This document shows positions 7,895 through 15,720 of a stretch of 64,000 nt of DNA, in pieces (the first letter of the stretch is position 1; each line of letters opens with the position of its first letter). The position numbers and the translations under genes are program-made. A model generated the notes under the pieces. The model was not told the origin of the DNA. It searched no databases and was given only the letters and a program-made list of their open reading frames with translations. Source of the DNA: Paenibacillus azoreducens (GTDB lineage Bacteria > Bacillota > Bacilli > Paenibacillales > Paenibacillaceae); NCBI RefSeq assembly GCF_021654775.1, contig NZ_AP025343.1, positions 5,485,501 to 5,549,500 on the forward strand. The letters are read 5' to 3'.

Positions 7895-9130
7895 TCAGCG
7901 TGCAGACGAAGACGTCTCAAAGACCAGGTTTCCTTTGAAGAAAACCGCTAACCGTTTTGCCCTTCTTGCTACAGCTTCAGCGGAGCAGCTTGCATCCACG
8001 AACACCACGTTCGCTTCGTCCCCAACCCGCGGCCACACCTGCTCCCCGCTTCGGTTCAGCGGCGTGATCCCTCCGGTAATATAACCGAGTGCTTGTCCCA
8101 ATGCGAGCTCATCCACCAGATGAAAACGTTCTGCCAGCGTTCCCGCTTTTTCAAGCATATCCCCCTTTCCGAACGGGGACCAGTGATCCGTAATGCTGTC
8201 ATCCCCAAGCGACACCTTCACCCCGCGCTCATGCAGCAGCGGAATCGGAATGGTCCGGCCCAACGGTACGGAGGATGCGATCGAGATGCCAAGACCGGCC
8301 AGTCGGTCGCAGGCCGCCGCGGCTTTTTCCTGGGGAATATCTGCAAGCGCCAGCGCATGGCTTAAAGTAACTCTCCCCTGCCAGCCGGCTTCTTCCGTCA
8401 AATCGGCAAGCCGTTGGAATGTGAATAGGCCCAAATGTCCCCCGTCATGAATATGCAAATCGATATCCGCATCCGCTTCTACCGCAAGCTCCATCGTGGT
8501 CTCCAGCGATTTCTCAATGTCGCCGTCAACCGTCGCCGGATCAACGCCGCCAACTAGTGAAGCGCCGTTTTTCAAAGCTTGTCTCATCAGGGATACGGAT
8601 TGGCTGCGCAATAGTCCATGCTGCGGAAACGCTACGATTTCAATCTCGGCCTTGCCTTTGTAATCTTCCGCCGCCTGAAGCGTCGCCTCAAGATTGCCCA
8701 GCCCAATGACAGGATCTATATTGCAGTGGCTGCGGATGCGCGTTGTACCGGACCCGATCAGCAAATCGATCAGCTGGCCTGCTCTTTCTCTGGCCGCGGG
8801 CAGCAGCCGGGGAAGCAGTTCCCGCTCCTCCTCCAGCCTTGTAAAAATTCCGTTCGCCGGAATCGACGGAGCTTTCCATGGCCCGCCATAATAAGTTTTG
8901 TCCAAATGGATATGCATATCCCGGAAAGAAGGCAGCATCAGTATGCCATTCATATGCTGCTTAGGCAGCGGATCTTCAAGTTTGCTTGCGGCGGATATGA
9001 TTTCCGCGATTTTTCCGTTCTCCACCCTGATATGGAACAGGCTAGTTTCGGTTTCGGCCACGGCACCGCTTTCGTACCGATATCCGGTTTCCAGACGGAC
9101 GTCTGTCAGCCAGTATTGGGCATCCTGCAT
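7895..9130 (-). CDS. Metal-dependent amidohydrolase, cytosine deaminase/AtzC-like (copy 1)
   Basis: A 411-residue paralogue of the neighbouring downstream gene, clearly a tandem duplication. Shared blocks include LVGGVDPATVDGD, FPQHGLLRS and the WSPFGKGD block, plus the motifs HIHLDK (H73, H75, K78), HIH (H226, H228), SHA (H258) and LGDDS (D311). All expected metal ligands are present, so it should be active. It is first in the operon, 49 bp ahead of its paralogue, and divergent from a LysR-type gene across a short region with a dyad. Differences around the active site (HIHDGG versus HLHDPDR) suggest the two copies handle different but related substrates. Confidence 0.82.
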   Translation of the reverse strand: MQDAQYWLTDVRLETGYRYESGAVAETETSLFHIRVENGKIAEIISAASKLEDPLPKQHMNGILMLPSFRDMHIHLDKTYYGGPWKAPSIPANGIFTRLEEERELLPRLLPAARERAGQLIDLLIGSGTTRIRSHCNIDPVIGLGNLEATLQAAEDYKGKAEIEIVAFPQHGLLRSQSVSLMRQALKNGASLVGGVDPATVDGDIEKSLETTMELAVEADADIDLHIHDGGHLGLFTFQRLADLTEEAGWQGRVTLSHALALADIPQEKAAAACDRLAGLGISIASSVPLGRTIPIPLLHERGVKVSLGDDSITDHWSPFGKGDMLEKAGTLAERFHLVDELALGQALGYITGGITPLNRSGEQVWPRVGDEANVVFVDASCSAEAVARRAKRLAVFFKGNLVFETSSSAR

Positions 9131-9217
9131 AGCTTTTACTGCCTCCTTTTCATTCCGAATCTCTCATCAATTCTACCTTTATGGCTTTTCATAGAGTATG
9201 CTAACATGGGAGATAAT

Positions 9218-9263
9218 ATATGAAAAATATTAATAATATTCCTTTTACTAATCTTTTTCATAT
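9218..9263. promoter_or_regulatory. Dyad in the LysR/amidohydrolase intergenic region
   Basis: Inverted arms ATATGAAAAA (9218-9227) and TTTTTCATAT (9254-9263) in an AT-rich stretch between the divergent amidohydrolase operon and the LysR start at 9286. The position fits binding by a LysR-type regulator, but the arms are far apart for one T-N11-A site. Confidence 0.4.
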
Positions 9264-9285
9264 ACTAAGGAGGCCGACCCAACGG

Positions 9286-10161
9286 ATGGATATTAGACAA
9301 CTGAAATACTTTATTGCCATTGCGGAAGAACGGAAAATTTCGGCGGCAGCCCAAAGACTGCATCTGTCCCAACCTCCGTTAAGCCAGCAGCTGAAAGCGA
9401 TGGAGGAAGAACTCGGCACCATACTCGTCGAGCGCAGCGGCAAGCTGCTTGAATTGACCGAATCCGGCAAAGCTTTATACCGCTATGCCCTGCAAATGAC
9501 GCAGCTGATGGAAGAGGCCGTGTCCGAAGTGAAGGAAGTCGGAAACGGCGTAAAAGGAAATCTGAATATCGGAATTAACACGCTCTCCTCCGTCGAACTG
9601 CCGACAATTCTTCATCGGTTTAAGGCTATGTATCCCCATGTCACCTATAAAATCCAGCAAAACGAATCCTCCCGGCTCTGTGAGCTGGTAAAAAAAAGAG
9701 TATTGGAGCTGGCCATCATCCGCCTGCCTTTGGAGCTCGATGATTTTACGGTCACCCATTTGCATACGGAGCCGTTTTATTTTATGACCTCGCACCCGAA
9801 CCCGGACTTTGAGCAAGGAACTTCTCTTGCCAAATTGACAGGTTATCCGCTGATGCTCCCCAGCACGGAGGGCCTTGGCGTGCATTACTCCATTCTAATG
9901 GCCTTTTCCGCGCAGCAGATCAAGCCGAACATCGTCGCCGAATGCTCTGATATCCCGCTGCTGCTAAGGCTGGTATCGTCCGGCTTCGGTTCCGCCATCG
10001 TGCCTGAAACCGTGATTGCCCAGCTCCCAGAACACGGAATTTACGCCTACAAAATAACGGAACCGCATCTCTCCGCCGCCACGGGTCTGATTTCGCTCAA
10101 AGGACATCATTTATCCGCGGCCGCGCAGCATTTTATGGAACTGATTCATGGCGGCAAATAA
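9286..10161 (+). CDS. LysR family transcriptional regulator
   Basis: A 291-residue LTTR starting MDIRQLKYFIAIAEE, with the classic helix-turn-helix (ISAAAQRLHLSQPPLSQQLK) and a periplasmic-binding-fold effector domain from about residue 90. I chose the ATG at 9286 because AAGGAGG lies 12 bp upstream and this is the normal family N-terminus; an in-frame ATG at 9220 would lie within the dyad. It is divergent from two amidohydrolase genes, so it most likely activates them in response to their substrate. No autoregulation data can be read beyond the dyad. Confidence 0.88.
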   Translation: MDIRQLKYFIAIAEERKISAAAQRLHLSQPPLSQQLKAMEEELGTILVERSGKLLELTESGKALYRYALQMTQLMEEAVSEVKEVGNGVKGNLNIGINTLSSVELPTILHRFKAMYPHVTYKIQQNESSRLCELVKKRVLELAIIRLPLELDDFTVTHLHTEPFYFMTSHPNPDFEQGTSLAKLTGYPLMLPSTEGLGVHYSILMAFSAQQIKPNIVAECSDIPLLLRLVSSGFGSAIVPETVIAQLPEHGIYAYKITEPHLSAATGLISLKGHHLSAAAQHFMELIHGGK

Positions 10162-10188
10162 CCGCAGTTGCATTAGATCAGAATGCGC

Positions 10189-10374
10189 CTAACGAAACTG
10201 GAAAGCGTTATAGCCGTAAAAATGATACCAATTTAAATGTAACGAAACTACAGATCGTTATTTGGCGGAAATACGGCTGAATAAATCCATGTTGAGCTAA
10301 ATAGCGTGTCCTGGTTTCGTTAGCCATTTTAGAATCTCATTTTAGCCCAAATAACGATTGTGTGTTTCGTTAGA
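10189..10374. repeat. Dyad repeat family A (TAACGAAAC), copy 1
   Basis: Two half-units in one orientation, CTAACGAAACTGGAAAGCGT and GTAACGAAACTACAGATCGT (10189 and 10239), are followed by two inverted half-units ending TGGTTTCGTTAGCC (about 10323) and TGTTTCGTTAGA (about 10374). The whole could fold into a long branched hairpin. A second copy with the same layout is at 47323-47510. Confidence 0.7.
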
Positions 10375-10404
10375 TTATGAATTGCCGAGACTTTCTCGAC
10401 AGCT

Positions 10405-10433
10405 TTAAAGCCTGCAAAAAATGCAGGCTTTAA
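10405..10433. repeat. Hairpin repeat (GCCTGCA/TGCAGGC type), copy 2
   Basis: Perfect 12-bp arms TTAAAGCCTGCA and TGCAGGCTTTAA around a 5-nt loop. It resembles the hairpin at 2077-2100. It may act as a bidirectional terminator between convergent genes. Confidence 0.6.
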
Positions 10434-10694
10434 GATCGAAATCAAATAATATGAACATTGATATTAGACTCGCTATAGTCAGGCACTGCATGATTAGTCA
10501 TTCGTAAAACAATCGTTCTTCCGGAAAACCCCAGTCTTTGTGTGTAAATCATCATCAGGTAAGTAAATTGCGCAGGAGAGAAAAACGTGCAGAATCATTA
10601 TATTAGGTAGAGTCAAACATTTGCTTGATTCGGCGAGTTATCCATGGGGGAATTTGCTCTGCCGGCCAGTTGTTCAATAGTTCAAATGTTTTTT

Positions 10695-12311
10695 TTATTT
10701 ATTGGAATTCCAGCGGTCATAAGCTCCTTGATACAGCTCAACGATCCGGTCGGAACCCATCTTCTTGACTTGGGCGATATAGTTGTCCCAATTGGAAAGC
10801 GGCTCCTGCCCCGTCACGAACTTCGCTTCCATCTGCTGGACGTAAGTGTCCAGATCGGATGACAATGCGGATGCTTCCGTTTGTTCTTCATTGGTCAGAT
10901 ACACGTTTGGAAAAGGCGATTTGCCAATAGGGACAAGCTTTTCGGCATTTTCTTTGTCAATCCAGTCATCAAAGCTTGAACGCAGTCCCTTCGAAACCTC
11001 CGGATCGCTGATGCCCGGCGTCAGGATGCCGAAATTCGGCGTTATCGTGCCGCGATACTCTTCGCGGTCGCCGCCGCCAGGAACCGGCAGCCATTCTTTA
11101 ATGTGATTTTCTTTATCTTTATATTTCCAGAGCAAACCTTCAGGGCCTTGGTTAAACAGCGTGGAGCCTTCGTAGCTGTAAGTGTAATCAATCCAGCGCA
11201 TCGTCGCTTCCGGAGCCGGGTTTTTGCTCGAAATGGCAAAAGTGCCGTTGGCAGACATGCCCGGATGTTTGCCGTAAACCGGAGTTCCCGGAATTTCGCT
11301 GGATACCGGCGTCATAAGCGGATTATCTTCGCCAGGTTCGCCGCCGAGCGTGAAATATGGGTAGTAATCATTAAACAACGCGATTTTATTGCTTTGCCCT
11401 TTGGCTTTTTTCTGTTCCGGCGTTTGCGAGAATGTCTCATGATCCAGCAAATCTTCCTTCCACAAACGGTTCAGGAAGGTCAAATATCCTTTATACCCTT
11501 CTTCCTGCGGGGCGTAATGGACTTTGCCGTCCTTGTCGGCATAAATTCTCTCGCCGTACATTCCCCAGAATCCGAAGAAATACATGCGCAGATCGTCCAG
11601 TTTGACGGACGTCAAAGGGATTTCGTCTTTCTTGCCGTTTCCGTTCGGATCTTCTTCTTTAACCCGTTTCAGGAAAGTATACAATTCTTCCGTGGTCTTA
11701 GGCAGCTCCTTAATATTAAGCGCTTTCAAAAACTTTCCGTTATACCACATCGGACTGCGGTACCAGACGGCCCCCGTATCGATAAAAGGCAGTGCATACA
11801 TATGGCCGTCCGGCGTCGTAAACGATTTGCGAACATCCGGATGTTCGTCAAGGATCTTCTTAATGTTCGGAGCATATCCTTCATCGATGTATTTTTCAAG
11901 CGGGATCAGCACGCCTTGCGATCCGTAAGTCACCTGTTCCGCCGGCTTTAAGTCCGCCGCATAAAAAATATCCGGCATATCCCCGCTGGCGAAGATCAGG
12001 TTTTTCTTCGTTGCAAAGCTATCAATCGGCGTAAGCTGATATTCCATATGAATGCCTGTCAGCTTCTCCATCTCTTGCATGACTGGCATTTTGCCCCAAT
12101 CGGCTTTTCCCGCGTCTTGCGACATGATTTTGAGCGTAAGCGGCTTGTCGACGATCGGAAAACCTTCTTTCTTTACTCCTTCCGCCTTTGACGAACCGTC
12201 AGTACCGGATGTTGCGGCTTCACCTCCCTTGGACGAACCGCATGCCGCCAGTAAGCTTGCAGACACTGCAAGACAAAGCAAAATCGATGATGCCTTGCGG
12301 ATTTCCTTCAT
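10695..12311 (-). CDS. Extracellular solute-binding lipoprotein (family 1, YtcQ/LipO-like)
   Basis: A 538-residue exported lipoprotein. The signal peptide is MKEIRKASSILLCLAVSASL followed by lipobox LAAC, so the mature protein is anchored at about Cys24. It resembles the large Paenibacillus sugar-binding proteins (YtcQ/LplA type) that deliver oligosaccharides to LplB/LplC-type permeases. Blocks such as GDMPDIFYAADLKPAEQ and LTPGISDPEVSKGLRSSFDDW fit this group. No permease genes are next to it, so it is an orphan that may use permeases encoded elsewhere or in other operons of this window. The ligand cannot be predicted. Confidence 0.85.
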   Translation of the reverse strand: MKEIRKASSILLCLAVSASLLAACGSSKGGEAATSGTDGSSKAEGVKKEGFPIVDKPLTLKIMSQDAGKADWGKMPVMQEMEKLTGIHMEYQLTPIDSFATKKNLIFASGDMPDIFYAADLKPAEQVTYGSQGVLIPLEKYIDEGYAPNIKKILDEHPDVRKSFTTPDGHMYALPFIDTGAVWYRSPMWYNGKFLKALNIKELPKTTEELYTFLKRVKEEDPNGNGKKDEIPLTSVKLDDLRMYFFGFWGMYGERIYADKDGKVHYAPQEEGYKGYLTFLNRLWKEDLLDHETFSQTPEQKKAKGQSNKIALFNDYYPYFTLGGEPGEDNPLMTPVSSEIPGTPVYGKHPGMSANGTFAISSKNPAPEATMRWIDYTYSYEGSTLFNQGPEGLLWKYKDKENHIKEWLPVPGGGDREEYRGTITPNFGILTPGISDPEVSKGLRSSFDDWIDKENAEKLVPIGKSPFPNVYLTNEEQTEASALSSDLDTYVQQMEAKFVTGQEPLSNWDNYIAQVKKMGSDRIVELYQGAYDRWNSNK

Positions 12312-13036
12312 GACAACAACTCCCTTTTCAAGTTATGGATCTATGGCAAGATCAGTCCTTTTATGGAACCAATCGTGACACCACGCAAAAATTACGCAAA
12401 ATAACTTTAAGGAATGAATACAATGACAATGTCCGAAAGCTGCCTTCATGTTCATGATGGCGTATACACGTGGCGCGGTGATTTCTGATTTGTTGTCTGA
12501 ATGCGGCCGCTGCTGAAGGGTTTATCCCCCTCGGTCCGGCAATGACACCGCTTACAACCCAAAATAGCGAACCTTCAGCGAAGCGTAAATATGCCATTTT
12601 TAGCATCCGCCCCAAATGCGCTTGGCGCCTGGACCAAAATGAAATCGCAGATGGAACGGCCTGCGTGAAATATGTGATTTTTGTCTGGAAACATGACCTT
12701 TTTGATTGCAACAGCAAAAATAACATTCATTTTCCCTCCCTTTTTCCACCAAACAACGCTATGAAATCAAAAATGCCATGTATGCGTTTACAATTTATTT
12801 GGCGTCTCTCCTCTTTTTTATGCTCTGTATAAGTTTGAACCAAATTGTACGGATGAAGGCAGCCGGAAATGTTCCTTTTGAATCGCTGCCCGCTCCCAGA
12901 CTTTCTATGATTTAAAAGTAAAAAAACGCAAATAAGCCGCCTGAAACACTCAGTATGGAATGAAGCTTCAATGGAAATAAGCCTTTTGTTTTATTTAGAG
13001 AAGGCTGTATTGGGGAGAAACACCGGGCAATTCAGG
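12312..13036. other. Intergenic region without recognisable features
   Basis: About 725 bp with only overlapping, unconvincing frames on both strands (12361-12726 and 12542-12832). None has a plausible ribosome binding site or a family I recognise. It presumably contains the promoter of the solute-binding protein gene at its left end. Confidence 0.4.
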
Positions 13037-13065
13037 ATATAAAAAAACAGCCCGCATGGGGCTGC
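13037..13065 (-). terminator. Terminator of the penicillin-acylase-like gene
   Basis: Stem CAGCCC / GGGCTG (13047-13063) followed on the minus strand by seven T. It lies 40 bp beyond the stop codon of the upstream minus-strand gene. Confidence 0.75.
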
Positions 13066-13103
13066 TTCAAAGTATGAAGTATTGGTTTTCGTATAAAACC
13101 CTC

Positions 13104-15512
13104 TCATTCCGGCACTAATTTCAGCTCATTCCCAGCCTTCCGGTAATCATTCGGGACGGTGCTCGTGATATGGTATTGCCCGGTAGTCCAGTCATCCACC
13201 TGGTTATGATACCATTTGCTCAGCACATGTCCGGATTGGCCGGGTCCCACCACATTAAACGAGCGGGCCGGATCGGCCATATCGATGACCGTTCGCCATG
13301 GCGCCCCATGAGTTACTTCGCCGCTCTCCGAATTCCAGCCTGCAGCCCCGACGGTGACCCGGCCGCCGCCCATCGGAACGGACTTGGCGTTGAAAATAAG
13401 ATCCAGCGGATTCACGGCGCCGAGAGGATGCGCGAAATCCACCTGATGGAACTTGCCCCACCGCCATTTGTCCGGATGTTTGCCCTGCAGCGAAGCAGCT
13501 TGATCCACAGCCAGCTGAAATGCCTGCAGCGCCACCTTTTCGATTCCGCCTTTTTCGTCGACCCATGGCTCCCGCTCGCCTTGAAGCGCCCTGCGGAGCA
13601 TTTCATCCTTTACGACGGATTTATTGTTAAACAGATCCATCATATCGGCGTTGATTTCAGCTTTGAACAACACATCGTCAAAGCTCTGCATCCACAGCTC
13701 ATAGCCAAGCGGCGCAGCCTGTTCCGGATCATTCACTTTATTCCAGTCTTGCAAAAGCGAAAGCGTATCCCGGTCGATCTGCCGCAAATCCGGCGAGTCT
13801 TTGATCTTGGCAATCAGTTCATCCAAAAACTCTTCCGCCTGAAGGTTATGGCGGTCAAATTGAAGTTTTTTCATATCCTCCACGGTCAGTTTATCCTTGG
13901 CAGACAGCACCTGCTGGATACGCGCTTCGCGGTATGGCTGGGACCAGTTGTCCGTCAGATGAAACGGATAGCCGTCGCCGATCACTTTATTGTTCGCCGT
14001 AGCGATAAATCCTTCCTTCGGATTCACGGTAGTGGGCAGTTCATCCCATGGGATATATCCCGTCCACTCATATTCATCGGTCCAGCCCGGTACCGGAACC
14101 GAACCGTCGCCTTTTTTGCGGATCGGAATCAGACCGTTCCCGCGGTAGGCTATCGTGCCGTCCGTGGAAACAAAAACAAAATTTTGCGCAGGTGCTTCAA
14201 AATGTTTCAGCGCCTGCTTGAAATCCTCCCAGTTCCGCGCTTTTGCAAACATCTGAACCGCTTCGAGCTCCGTCGTTGCATCCAAGGCGGTCCATTTCAT
14301 CGCAAGCGCCGTATCCTGCCGCTGGTCATGCGCGAATTCGGAGATAATCGGCCCATGCCGGGTCACGACAACTTCATACGGCACGGGAGCTTCGCCTTTC
14401 ACCTTAATTTCCTCTTTATAAACCTTGGCGTCTTCCCATTTGCCCATATATTCGAATTGATTCGGATGATCCGGGTTTCTTTTTTCGATATAGAGATCCT
14501 GTACGTCCGGCCCCAGATTCGTCACGCCCCAGGCAATCGTGTCGTTATGCCCGAGAATGATCCCCGGAACGCCTGCAAAAATCACGCCGCTCACATTGAG
14601 TTCCGGCGCCGAGAGATGTGTCTCATACCAGATGGCCGGCGCACTTATGCCCAGATGCGGGTCATTCGCCAACATTGGCTTGCCGGATGCCGATTTTTCT
14701 CCCGATACGACCCAGTTGTTGCTGCCGTTAAACGGGTCACGCGGAACCGCGGTGGCAGCCAGCGCCGTCAGATCAAGCGGATGTTCTTTCAGCGCCTGGA
14801 TGATCAATGCCCCATCCTTCGGGTAGGTTGGCATAAGCGACTGAAATTTCTCGGGCGACAGCTTCTGCGCCATGGCATACCTGAAGGCCTGCCCCTCCCA
14901 GTTGCCTGCCAGATCATAGGCCATATATTTGCCAATCGTCAAGGAATCTACCGGCTCCCATTCCGCGGGTTCATACCCCAATATCGCAAATTCGACAGGC
15001 AGCGACCTGGCGGCTTTGGCTTCTTTAATGTAATTGTTGACGCCATCCGCATACCATTGCAGCACCTGTCTGGATTCCTTTGAATATGCGTCAAGCGAAA
15101 CCTCCGCCGCCCGCCGCAAGCTGAAAGCGCGGAAAAATTTATCGCGCTCGATGGCCTTGGCCCCCACCACTTCACTAAGCTGCCCGGAAGCCTGCCTGCG
15201 GCTCAAATCCATCTGGAACATGCGGTCCTGCGCCGTTACGTAACCTTGGGCCATGTAGAGATCATGTTCATTTTGCGCCTCAATATGCGGCACGCCGGAA
15301 GCATCCCTCCATACCGCAACTTCCTTTTCTAGCCCGGAAATGTTGAGTTCTCCCTGAACGACAGGCAGACTTTTATTCACGAACCAATACGCGTATCCAC
15401 CTGCGCAGGCAATCAAAAGCACCAAAACCAATACAATGATTCCGGTAACTCGCGGCCAGCGTTTCTTGCGCCGTTTGACGCTCGGAACGGTCACTGCGGC
15501 CAAAAGCTTCAT
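13104..15512 (-). CDS. Penicillin acylase family Ntn-hydrolase, membrane-anchored
   Basis: An 802-residue member of the penicillin amidase/acyl-homoserine lactone acylase family (peptidase S45). A basic N-terminus and one hydrophobic segment (about residues 22-44) act as signal or anchor, placing the enzyme outside the membrane. The alpha part is followed by the autocatalytic site, where Ser264 in FNGSNNWVVSG would become the N-terminal nucleophile of the beta chain. The beta-chain blocks LANDPHLGISAPAIWYETHL and the GHNDTIAWGVTN block are present. The ATG at 15512 has GGAGGGGG upstream; an in-frame start at 15554 lacks one. The natural substrate (amide, peptide or AHL) is unknown. Confidence 0.88.
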   Translation of the reverse strand: MKLLAAVTVPSVKRRKKRWPRVTGIIVLVLVLLIACAGGYAYWFVNKSLPVVQGELNISGLEKEVAVWRDASGVPHIEAQNEHDLYMAQGYVTAQDRMFQMDLSRRQASGQLSEVVGAKAIERDKFFRAFSLRRAAEVSLDAYSKESRQVLQWYADGVNNYIKEAKAARSLPVEFAILGYEPAEWEPVDSLTIGKYMAYDLAGNWEGQAFRYAMAQKLSPEKFQSLMPTYPKDGALIIQALKEHPLDLTALAATAVPRDPFNGSNNWVVSGEKSASGKPMLANDPHLGISAPAIWYETHLSAPELNVSGVIFAGVPGIILGHNDTIAWGVTNLGPDVQDLYIEKRNPDHPNQFEYMGKWEDAKVYKEEIKVKGEAPVPYEVVVTRHGPIISEFAHDQRQDTALAMKWTALDATTELEAVQMFAKARNWEDFKQALKHFEAPAQNFVFVSTDGTIAYRGNGLIPIRKKGDGSVPVPGWTDEYEWTGYIPWDELPTTVNPKEGFIATANNKVIGDGYPFHLTDNWSQPYREARIQQVLSAKDKLTVEDMKKLQFDRHNLQAEEFLDELIAKIKDSPDLRQIDRDTLSLLQDWNKVNDPEQAAPLGYELWMQSFDDVLFKAEINADMMDLFNNKSVVKDEMLRRALQGEREPWVDEKGGIEKVALQAFQLAVDQAASLQGKHPDKWRWGKFHQVDFAHPLGAVNPLDLIFNAKSVPMGGGRVTVGAAGWNSESGEVTHGAPWRTVIDMADPARSFNVVGPGQSGHVLSKWYHNQVDDWTTGQYHITSTVPNDYRKAGNELKLVPE

Positions 15513-15565
15513 GTGGGACCCCCTCCAGACCTTTGGATATTTATGGATTATCATCCATTATAGGG

Positions 15566-15580
15566 TGTTAAGCGCTTACA
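15566..15580. promoter_or_regulatory. CcpA (cre)-like palindrome upstream of the acylase gene
   Basis: TGTTAAGCGCTTACA is a near-palindrome close to the cre consensus TGWAARCGYTWNCW, with one mismatch. It lies 54 bp before the acylase start. The match alone does not prove CcpA control. Confidence 0.35.
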
Positions 15581-15720
15581 AACAAGATGAATACCCATTC
15601 ATTATTATATTAAGGAATTCGTTATTCGATGTTCGCCGCTTACGGATAAAAATCAAGCCGCAAGCCACCGGAAAACCGATGGCTCACGGCCTGGCTTTGA
15701 AAGCTGTTTCTTCTCTGATA

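Larger units (their letters stand above)
10162..10694. other. Intergenic region between convergent genes, repeat-rich
   Basis: No gene is supported. It holds a copy of the TAACGAAAC dyad element (10189-10374) and a strong hairpin (10405-10433); the rest is unremarkable. It lies between the 3' ends of the LysR gene and the solute-binding protein gene. Confidence 0.6.

Noticed and set aside
12361..12832. Overlapping frames of 121 and 96 codons on opposite strands
   Set aside because: Neither has a ribosome binding site or resembles a protein family; treated as non-coding.
13170..15083. 637-codon plus-strand frame
   Set aside because: It is the antisense shadow of the penicillin-acylase-like gene; composition is rich in His, Arg and Phe and matches no family.
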